Shown one piece after another: positions 19,028 through 28,200 of a stretch of 64,000 bases of DNA; the stretch's first letter is position 1; each line of letters begins with the position of its first letter. Source of the stretch: Acrasis kona (lineage: Eukaryota; Heterolobosea; Eutetramitea; Acrasida; Acrasidae); NCBI GenBank assembly GCA_026419775.2, contig JAOPGA020001373.1, forward strand, positions 62,001 through 126,000, read 5' to 3'. The translations under genes were made by a program, and so were the position numbers. Below the pieces are notes generated by a model. That model was given only the letters and a program-made list of their open reading frames with translations, was not told the DNA's origin and made no database searches.

Positions 19028-20896
19028 TTACAAATGCTCGCACAAGTAGGCTCTCTTATCCGAACTTAATGTTGTTTTCCATTTTCCGCTACCTCTGGTA
19101 AAGGAAACATAATTATAACCATTTGTTCTAGATGGTTGATTGGTGTCAAAGTTGGTATAAGCCCACTCCCTATAATCATCCCATCTGAATGCAGCAGAAT
19201 TGTTTATTCTGTAGCCTCCAATCCAGAACTCGGTAGTTGTAGAAGGAACAAAGGAGTTTATCCATCCGTTCATTTGCCATGTCAAAACGCTTGCCAAATA
19301 TCCTCCTTGACCTCTACATGTGTTACTGGCATCTGACCATGACGCTGGTGTAGTGAATAACTTGTAGCAGTAGGTAGTGTAGCGAACGTAACCAGTTGGA
19401 CATGGGGCGAGAGTGGGACCAGCAGTGGTAGTTGGTGCGCGCGTAGTTGTTGGTGTGCGCGTAGTTGTTGGAGCTTGTGTTGTGGTTGGAGCACGTGTGG
19501 TAGTTGGCGCTAGCGTTGTGGTTGGTGCACGTGTGGTAGTTGGCGCTTGCGTTGTAGTTGGTGCACGCGTGGTAGTTGGAGCTTGTGTTGTAGTTGGAGC
19601 TCTAGTGGTGGTTGGAGCTTGTGTTGTGGTTGGAGCACGTGTAGTTGTGGGTGCTTGTGTTGTGGTTGGAGCTCTAGTGGTAGTTGGCGCTAGCGTTGTG
19701 GTAGGCGCACGTGTAGTTGTGGGTGCTTGGGTTGTAGTTGGTGCACGCGTGGTGATTGGAGCTTGTGTTGTAGTTGGAGCGCGTGTAGGTGCTTGTGTAT
19801 CTGGTGCCAAAGTAGTTGGTACTTGTGTAGTTGGTGCTTGTGTAGTTCTTTGCGTGACAACCAAATAATAGCCAGAAGAATCAGTACTTTGAGTATTCAA
19901 TGAGTCATACGAATTATGACCATTGAACTTGAACATTCCATTGGCGCTGATTCTCGTCACGAAATGAGAATAACCTTGATTAGCGGCCTTTAAAGCAGCG
20001 AATGTTACATCCACCTGGACCGTGCATGATCCATCTACAACTTTATTAGCATTAAGACCGCCGTAGTAACCATCGCAACTAAAGTCAGAGAACTGACCGT
20101 AGCCACCAGCAAATGAGAGAACGGTGTTCGGGTCGCACTCATATGCCTTTATTACAAGTGAGACGGATCCAGCAGTGTTGACATCAATCGATGCTACAGG
20201 CACAGCGATACCAGTAAATTCCGACGTACCAACATTATAATCGCTCTTAGTACCGCAGAATCCATTATAGTAGAAATGGTCAGATGTTCCATAAATTATA
20301 TTTGAATTTGAAGGATCAACAGGTGGTTGAGCTGGAGTTCCGTCGGAATAGTAGACAACCATATAGTAGCCATTTCCAGGAGTTTGAGGGTTAGAAGATG
20401 ACCAGTGATTATGTCCATAAATGTTGTAATTGAATTGTGCCAAATTACTGTTTGAGTTTGGGTTCATGATGACTTGATTGTTACCGTTGTTCAGGGCAGT
20501 ATTTACGTAGTTACCTGCATCGTATTGGGCGAAGCAATTTGAATCCACTCGAGGCATGTTGGCACCCATGTAGGCAATGTTTGGATTGCACTGTGAGTCG
20601 GCAAAGCTTGCTGATCCGTAGGTTGACATGCTCAAAAGTCCTCCTTGACCACATGATGTGCCGTACATTTGCATTACGGCGCTTTGAAATCCATTGGGAA
20701 GGCTTTGAATAGATGATACTGGTATGCTCAAGTAAGTACCAGAGTTATAAGTATCATAACTATCTCCGGTATAACATCCAGAAGCTCCTCCTTGTTGAAC
20801 ATCAGCGTCAGGGTAGATGATGGTCGATAACATCTTGGATAGCGTAGGCACGCTCAAAAAGTAGAGAATCGCGATGTAGGCTAGCGTTTGTTTCAT
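19028..20896 (-). CDS. Secreted C-type lectin with Thr/Pro mucin-like stalk
   Basis: A 622-residue intronless secreted protein. A signal peptide (MKQTLAYIAILYFLSV) is followed by an approximately 330-residue Cys-containing, Gly/Asn/Ser-rich region of unknown fold with two similar halves, each closing with a YYxVV strand. Then come about 25 copies of a six-residue APTTTR/APTTTQ unit and a C-terminal C-type lectin domain (about 500-622): CPTGYVRYTTYCYKLF, WSDASNTC, FWIGGY, and a final Cys in AYLCEHL. The usual calcium-binding EPN/WND motifs are not evident, so sugar binding may be lost or altered. Likely cell-surface or matrix recognition. Confidence 0.85.
   Translation of the reverse strand: MKQTLAYIAILYFLSVPTLSKMLSTIIYPDADVQQGGASGCYTGDSYDTYNSGTYLSIPVSSIQSLPNGFQSAVMQMYGTSCGQGGLLSMSTYGSASFADSQCNPNIAYMGANMPRVDSNCFAQYDAGNYVNTALNNGNNQVIMNPNSNSNLAQFNYNIYGHNHWSSSNPQTPGNGYYMVVYYSDGTPAQPPVDPSNSNIIYGTSDHFYYNGFCGTKSDYNVGTSEFTGIAVPVASIDVNTAGSVSLVIKAYECDPNTVLSFAGGYGQFSDFSCDGYYGGLNANKVVDGSCTVQVDVTFAALKAANQGYSHFVTRISANGMFKFNGHNSYDSLNTQSTDSSGYYLVVTQRTTQAPTTQVPTTLAPDTQAPTRAPTTTQAPITTRAPTTTQAPTTTRAPTTTLAPTTTRAPTTTQAPTTTRAPTTTQAPTTTRAPTTTQAPTTTRAPTTTQAPTTTRAPTTTLAPTTTRAPTTTQAPTTTRTPTTTRAPTTTAGPTLAPCPTGYVRYTTYCYKLFTTPASWSDASNTCRGQGGYLASVLTWQMNGWINSFVPSTTTEFWIGGYRINNSAAFRWDDYREWAYTNFDTNQPSRTNGYNYVSFTRGSGKWKTTLSSDKRAYLCEHL
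19424..19850 (-). repeat. Tandem 18-bp coding repeats (APTTTQ/R)
   Basis: Imperfect 18-bp units, alternating between TTR and TTQ forms, encode the stalk of the lectin. The array also leaves a long open frame on the plus strand rich in Val/Gly, which is a by-product of the repeat. Confidence 0.9.
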
Positions 20897-21622
20897 TTGT
20901 GTTAAGTGAAGGAGTTGTGAAAGCGATCTAAAATTTAAGCCCTCAACGAAATCTATTTTAAACTTCCTTGTCCAATCTAGTGAAAACTGCTTCCATTTTA
21001 GCTAATCGATTCCAGCTATGGAGAAGAGTGTTTCTATTTAAATTCAAGGTATTTGATTTCGAAGAGACAATTCACACCATATTTGTGAGTTAATTTTCAA
21101 GTAGAAAGGGACCATACAGACTATAAATAAAAAATAAGATTTTTATATGTACGTGATTGCGTTAACATGCTCTATCATATTGTCGACTCAGAATGTCGAT
21201 ACATTATACTTTTCTAACCCAAGTTGTACTTTCCTCGTTCGAGATCATACTTGATTACAATTCCACAAATAAATTGACACCACATGAAGCGAACACAAGC
21301 ACAAATTGACTCCATTTCTAAAGGAACTGCTCGTTCTGCTTATGTTGAGCCAATTTGAAGAGAAGGACAGAGAGGGACGATGTTCAAACAACCATAGGAT
21401 TTTACAAGTATGACCTTCCAATGCACAAGCATCTAGGTTCAATCTCAAACAATGCTGTACGAAAGGACACTATTGAGCATCTCAACAAATGATCACAAAT
21501 TCGAGGTCAATGGGAGAAAAAAGTTCAAAACCAGGTTTCATACTTGATTCCGGGACAAAGTTTGAACCAGATAGATTGTTTGCTAGGATAGTTAAGAGAT
21601 ACTTGACAAAAGATGTATATTT
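20897..21622. other. Intergenic, nothing identified
   Basis: About 730 bp between two minus-strand genes. Short open frames are present but lack conserved features, and no tRNA-like fold was seen. It presumably contains the lectin promoter. Confidence 0.5.
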
Positions 21623-22880
21623 TTATTGCTCGGAGGTATCCATCTCATCATCCTTCTTATCCTTCTTGTTCTCATCGCTCGAAGAAGAACCTTGTTGTTC
21701 ATTGTTCTTGTTTTCTTGGTCCTGAACTGCATTAAGGAATGGTTCAACTATAAAAACAATAAGTAAAAAGTACAAAAAAAATGGCGCAAATGTCAAAACG
21801 AAAATGCGCAATCATCATCACACACCTCCTCCGTAATATGGATTTCCAACGATTGGGTTCAAACCAAACGACGGCATCACTCCTTCTAATTGACCCGAAG
21901 TGAGCGCATGATTGAACACGCTTGTCATTTGTTTGAATTGTGGACTTCTAATGTGTTCGCATAATTTCGAAACGCTCGTTTGATTCCCCTCTGGCAGGTA
22001 CTCTTTTAACTTTTCTACAAAATCTTGTCCGTTGCGTTGAACTGCTGCACAAACAGCATCCGATGATAAAACTTGATTTAAAGAAATGCTCTTTGCTGGA
22101 GAGAGTGTGCGATAATGAATGACGCGATTTCAATTGACTATTTGGCAATAAAAAGTATACTTACCTTGACCAGATGCAGATGGTGGTTGTTGTTGTTGTT
22201 GCTGATTCTGTGTGGTTGATTGTGTTGAAGATGGTTGTTGTTGTTGACTTCTTGGCATGCCAATGTTTTGCATGATTTGTTGGAGTTGATCAATTTGGAG
22301 TGGTGCACGATTGGATGATGATGAAGATGATTGTCTTGATGAGACTTGTGATTGTAACATGTTCATTAATCCTTGTTGTTGTTGTGTTAGGGAATTTGAA
22401 CCTGGTCCGTTCGTTAGAAGGTCATTTACTTTATCTGCAAGTGTCTTGTCATTGTCGGTCTTGGGTTCTTGTAACCAGTAGAATTTCAAACGGGTGCTGT
22501 TGTTGAATTCTAATAGGTAGACACGTCCACTTGTGACCTTGTCAACTCTTGTCCATTTTGTTTCGCCTGGGAAGATTACATAATCCTGATTGGTTTTTGT
22601 TATTTTGGTTGATTTTATAAAATACTTACGTCTACAAGTGCATTGTTTTGTTCACGATCTCTCCATTGGAAACGCGTAAGATTCTCTTCGCTTACGATTT
22701 GAATTTTCCCCTTTTTTTTATCTGCTGTGACTGTCTTTGTGTTGGTGTCGTAGGTCATTCTACCGGCCTTAAACTCAACAAGTGGCTTCTAAGAAATTAT
22801 TAATTCGTTGAAAGGTTGTTTGTACTCACGGGGCCTTGTGATTGTGCTTGTTGGGCTGCTTGAAACAAGTTCTGACTCAT
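21623..22880 (-). CDS. ADRM1: Proteasome ubiquitin receptor RPN13/ADRM1
   Basis: Five exons (22830-22880, 22631-22788, 22165-22585, 21826-22096, 21623-21747) encode 341 residues. An N-terminal Pru domain binds ubiquitin and Rpn2 (KPLVEFKAGRM, FQWRDR, YVIFPGETKW, GRVYLLEF, FYWLQEPKTDND). A Gln/Ser-rich linker follows, then a C-terminal DEUBAD domain that activates UCH37 (SLNQVLSSDAVCAAVQ, HIRSPQFKQM, FGLNP). The tail is acidic/Ser-rich. It acts on the 19S regulatory particle. All four introns keep frame and use GTRNGT-type donors. Full-length and typical in architecture. Confidence 0.93.
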
Positions 22881-23487
22881 TGTGTGCTGTTGTTTGATCA
22901 AATATTTGTTTTCTATTATTGATGCATTTCCGGTCAACCCTATAATATAAACAATCGGTTTACCAACTTGGGAAGAGTGAAGCAATAAAAGAGGGAGGAG
23001 TAGCCAAGTGAAAATATTTTGTGTGCCATAGAAAATTGTTATCTTGGTGTTTGTGGGAAATTCAAGATCAACAAACATTAATTCAGGAAATGCCGTGGTA
23101 TTACAGTACTGATATATACATTGAAATTAACGCATTTGAATAAGTACAACGGGCTTGGAAAAATTAATCATCCAGATAATCACTTCTAAGAATCAAAAAA
23201 GAATCGAAGAGTTGTATAGTTATCATTTGGATGCTCATATGAAGACTTCTTTGTTTGAAATTACAAGCAATGTTTTTGAATAATAAAATGTCAAGACCAA
23301 TTTTTTATAATTTCTGAACTGAATTTTAACACGTGCCAGACGTCTGTTCTATGTTCATACGAATAATTATTGACTCCTTCTAAAGTAATATCTCCCCACG
23401 CAGGTTCAATTATTAAAAATAGCCAATAGTCAATCTCCATTCTTTTTATAGAATCAATTCTATTTCCGAATATTAAGATAACATAAC
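22881..23487. other. Intergenic between ADRM1 and the peroxiredoxin-like gene
   Basis: About 600 bp holding the divergent promoters. A minus-strand frame of 71 codons (23291-23506) overlaps the start of the next gene and has no recognisable domain, so I do not call it. Confidence 0.4.
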
Positions 23488-24681
23488 ATGACTTCAACAT
23501 CATCATGTAAAGCCGGTGTCTGTTTCGAAGAGGATGACTGGGTAGTCACCGACCCTCTCAAATGGCTAACAAGCGAGCAAGCAAAGTACAAATTCACGGT
23601 CATAGTGTTCTATAGAGGTAATGTCCTGATTCCAACAAGTGACTAAACATTTCCAGGGGCTTGGTGTAGCTTTTGCGAAGAGGCACTAAAAGAGATGAAT
23701 TCCCTCTTGGATTACGTTCAGAGTTTAGGTGGGCATGTAGTTGCCGTCTCCTCACAAGATAACAAGTGGGTCAAGCACGCAAAAATGAAATGGGGCATTA
23801 AATACGCTGTAATAAGTGACCAACGAAATGTGTTAGCGAAAAAATACAACATTGCCGTAACTGAAAAGAATGACACAATATACAAGCGCATCATACGGTT
23901 AGCCAGAAGTTTTAGCGTAAACACAGAGCAGCTAGAAGAGCCTGAAGGGTACAAGAATGGAATGACACAAGCCGGTCTAGTTGTAATCAAGAACTCAACA
24001 AACAAAGTGGCTTACCACTGGAAAAGTGAGCCTCAAGAAAAAAACTTATACGGCGCTTCTAACAGAGTGTCCGCAAAGACAGTTTTGAATTCCATCAACT
24101 TTTATTTCCGTTGTGAAGATGAAGTTGACAGCATCAAGACTTTTGCATTTCAAAACTTGAATGCTTTGTACAATACGGTAGTGAACTTTCCAAACGTTCG
24201 TCCGCTCTTCATAGAGCACCTAAAGAAGGAGTACCTTCTTGATTTGTTACTTTTCGTAGAAGAAGTAGACAAGATTGAGAACAGGATCAAACAACAGCTC
24301 AATCGTCCATTATGCTCGTACGATGCACTTACGGTTCGGAACATGACCATTGATGTGTACAAAACATTCATCTTGTCTGGAAGTGAACATGAGATCATTC
24401 TTCCGGAAATGATGAGGGACGAATTGAGCTCGGTGTTCGTACCATATGACGACGACGACCGGGGTTACTTTATATGTAGTCGTCTGAATACACCTATATT
24501 TGCATCATCTTATAGGCATGCAAAAAAGATTTTGAAGGAAGAAAGTTTAGTGAGATTTGCCATAACAGAGGAGTTCGTTCAACAAGGTCAAAGTGTCATT
24601 ACAGAGTTATCAGAGAAGAACAAGGCTGTGTTTTGTTCCGATCTTGCCAATTATCACCCTTTTAGGAGAAATAGCGTGTGA
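23488..24681 (+). CDS. Thioredoxin-fold peroxiredoxin-like protein
   Basis: Exons 23488-23617 and 23657-24681 (39-nt intron) give 384 residues. The thioredoxin-like N-terminal half has FTVIVFYRGAWCSFCEEA (about 38-55), with CxxC at the position of the AhpC/TSA-like FYRGxWCPxC proteins, then GGHVVAVSSQD, KWGIKYAVISDQRN and LAKKYNI. This is the usual order of peroxiredoxin-like redox proteins. The C-terminal 170 residues are helical and not recognised; a similar module is not part of standard peroxiredoxins. Probably cytosolic thiol redox; substrate unknown. Confidence 0.75.
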
Positions 24682-24785
24682 ATTTTTGTGAATAAATGTT
24701 AATACTGAAAAGTTTGTGTTGGTTTGCTGGTGTGGATCCTGTCTTTTGATTGTTTTGTAATTGAGTTTATCAACCTAACCAACCC

Positions 24786-25280
24786 ATGCCTGCGGCTTAC
24801 TTTGTAATTGTTGGAAAGGAAGACTGTCCATTGTATGAATTGGAGTTTACGGCCCAGGGAAGAGTATGCGTGAATTGATGAATATTCAATTGTAACATTG
24901 TTTAGAAAGAAGACCAATCCCAATTGAAGCAATTCATTTTGCACGCAAGTTTGGATGTAGTCGAGGAACTTCAATGGGGAAGCAAGGAGTTGTTTTTAAA
25001 ATCTGTTGACAAGTTTAACAACTTTTCCATATCAGCATACCTAACAGCAGGATGTGAGTAATTAATATAAATGATTGATTAATTAATACATGTAGACGTC
25101 CGATTTCTGATTTTGTTTGACGGAGAAAGGAAAAGTGACGACAGCATAAAGCAATTTTTCACGGAGGTTCACGAATTGTGGGTCAAGATACAGTTGAACC
25201 CATTTTATGAATTGAATGCAACCATAGATTCTCCATCTTTCGAATCAAAAATCAAACAACTTGTTAATCGATATCTGTAA
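24786..25280 (+). CDS. TRAPPC2: TRAPP complex subunit TRAPPC2 (sedlin)
   Basis: Three exons (24786-24863, 24906-25053, 25096-25280) encode 136 residues, close to the 140 of human sedlin. Diagnostic segments are MPAAYFVIVGKEDCPLYELE, LKQFILHASLDVVEE, SVDKFNNFSISAYLTAG, and FFTEVHELWVKIQLNPFYE. It is a longin-fold subunit of TRAPP vesicle-tethering complexes in ER-Golgi traffic. Introns are 42 nt each. The stop codon lies only 7 bp from the convergent BRCA2 stop. Confidence 0.93.
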
Positions 25281-25287
25281 AATTTAT

Positions 25288-28200
25288 TTAAAAATCATCA
25301 ATATTTAGTTCCATGGTATTAAACATGTTCACAGTATCTTCTACACTCTTGTTTCTCTCTCGCAAACTAATATGCTTGACCCGATTGTCCTCTTCACCTT
25401 CGTCCACACCAACATCAAAAGTATGATCGGCAAGCGACCTTCTAACATGAACAATAAACCGAGACCACTCACTTGCAGTCATCAATAAAAATAAACTACA
25501 CTTTGATAAGACACCTTCCAGTTCTTCTTGAGACTTGACAGATATCACCCTACTATACAACAAAACAAATCTTAACAACATGGGGGCAGCATTGTTACCA
25601 TAAGGTCTATCTTGTAACAAGCTATGAATAACACGCCTTCGATGATTATTTATTGTGTCAACCATAGAACTTGTAAACTCGAAGATATTTTCTTCCGTAT
25701 CGTCTTCATCTACCACCTTGTCTTCGTCTTCTTCTAATGATGGAATACTCCCCGTCTCACACAAATCAAATAACCAAGAGGGAGGCGGTAAATCTTGAAG
25801 AGATTGGTTTGTATCAGGATCAACTTTATTATACAAAACAGGATACTGCCACAAACACTTTATCATCTTGGACAACATGACCTGATCAAATACCACTCTA
25901 ATATGAGTCTCACTAGTATCCACGGAAATGTGGAGTTGCATATTTAAAGAAATCATTCGGATATCACGCGCTTGTTGATCCGCATAGTCTTGTTCGAACA
26001 ACTTGACTTGTTGCGGAATTATACTACGCTCGACAGGTACTTGATAAGAAAAACCATTACCGACAACAACACAAGGATCTTCGTAAAAAAAATTCAAACC
26101 ACAAATAATAATGTGAGCTTCGTAATGCTCATCATTTGCGTCCTGATCAAAATAGTCATACAAGTTGACTTGTTTATTTTTAGATTTTTCTTGAGCCTGT
26201 TGAGTCTTTTGTTCATTGTAATGTCTCTGTTGTTCCTTGTAATAACCAACCTTCTGAGTAATCTCATCACAAACTTGTTCATACAAATTTCTATTCTGAT
26301 CAAAATCAATTTGAATCGCATCTCTGCGGTCAACCAGGTACTTGTACCCATGAAGAGAAGTGAGCGCATTACAACCCTCCGAGGCAGTACATACAATAGT
26401 GTTCCTGAATGCATCCCATCTGTCAAAAATCAAATTTTGAAATCCAATTAATTTCATCTGACCAACATGTGTCCACTGCAGCACTCTCGTTTCGCTCTCT
26501 CTCAAGTGAATTTCCATCATCAAAGGTCGTTCGTTGTAAATACTTCCGTCCGTTACAAAAAAATCTTGTACGCTCCAAGTGGTATTCTTCGCAGAAGTCC
26601 TCACTTGTTTCTCTCCCACATAAACAACAACACCAACCGTATCAAATTCTGTACCATGAGCAGTACCATCACATAGCTCCGATAACAAAGTGCACCTTCT
26701 ATTTTGATAACCGGTCAACTCGAACAAGTCAAGACTAACGTCTTTTTTAAGTTGAGTGATGTGGAATTGAGTTTTGCGATTTGCAGTAATACTTAACCGA
26801 GCGTCATTGCTCGATGCATTTGGAACAGATTGAAAAACACTTAGTCGATTACCTTCAGCGAACATTTCGAGCGATTCTTCGGTAGCTGACCAAATGGTCA
26901 ACTTACATTCTCGAAGAATTCCATGATCAGTATAACTGGGACAACAATCAGATAGAATAACAGTCAAGAAACAAGTGACTTGTCTATCTTCGGTACTCAC
27001 GTCCTTACGTACCATTTCTATAATCTCTTGTTGCTCTCTTTCTTGTATCACTCTTTGATAACGATCCAATTCAATTTGTTGTTGATGAGTTAATCGATTG
27101 GTGAACGAATCAGGATCGCTTGATTCGTTCATGATTTGATATAGTTTTTGACCATCGATGATTCTCCTTAGATGAGACGAACTAGGCGTAGAAGAAGAAG
27201 AGTTCGATTTGGAGCGTTTGCTTCTCTTCTCGGCCATTTTTTCTTCTTGTAGTTCGTTCATGTATTGAATGGTAAGTTTTTCCATTCGTAGTTGCTTATC
27301 GTCTTGAATCTTGATTGCATATTGTTCTTCTGCTCTTCTCGATCTTATAATGGACGGTACTTTGATTTGATTTTCTTCACCTTCTTTTTGTTGAGGTGGT
27401 TTATCGAGATATAACAATGGATAAGCCTTCATGACGATTACATCCAGGTGAGAAATGGTTCCACCTTGAGGTTTGATCGATTTCATTTTAATTTTGAAAG
27501 GCGACGAAATCGAGAAACCTAATGGCGCCCACCATTGTTTTACTTTACGAACGGCATTCGCACACAATAACAAGTGAACAGAATTGGGATCTGCTTCCAG
27601 TGGTGGACAAGCTTGATCGTCGCCACCACTTATATTTGCACCAAATAACTTTAGTTTTTGACCCGATTGTAATTTACGTCTCTTTATCAAATCACTTAGT
27701 TCGGGATCTACTCGAGCCCTAATCGAGTACCAACCGTCCGTCAAATCAATTTGTGAAATGTTACTACCGTCTTGATCGTGTATGTGAGCGATACATAAAA
27801 TCATGTATCGAGTGGAAGGAACGTCTCGAGTCAGCACTCGATGCAAACAAGATCGCTTACCGTTCACGTACTCTCTGTCGTATCGAAAGAGCAATTGTTT
27901 GAGAACGTTATCGGCAGTGAGGTACTTTGGAGGTAACGCATCACCCGAACAAGTCCATTTACGATCATAGCACGCTAATTTCCAAACAATCCATCGATAA
28001 TGATTTTCTATCCATGTCGAATTTGCAACGATTGAATTAATTCCTAAATGTTTTAACATTTCTTCAAAATCTGATTTTCCGAATAATAACTCTTTATCTG
28101 GATCGTATTCTGTCTTGAGTGCCTTACATAATAATTTTTTAAAATCTTGACTCGTGGTGATGTGTTTGCTGGAAAAGATGAAATCACATGCAGAGATGGA

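Noticed and set aside
19413-19868. 151-codon plus-strand frame rich in VVVGA repeats
   Set aside because: It is the antisense reading of the APTTT repeat array of the lectin gene.
21245-21725. Short frames on both strands between the lectin and ADRM1 genes
   Set aside because: No start context, domain or splice partner; treated as intergenic.
23291-23506. 71-codon minus-strand frame overlapping the peroxiredoxin-like start
   Set aside because: No domain, overlaps a better-supported gene start, and no poly(A) signal in the right orientation.
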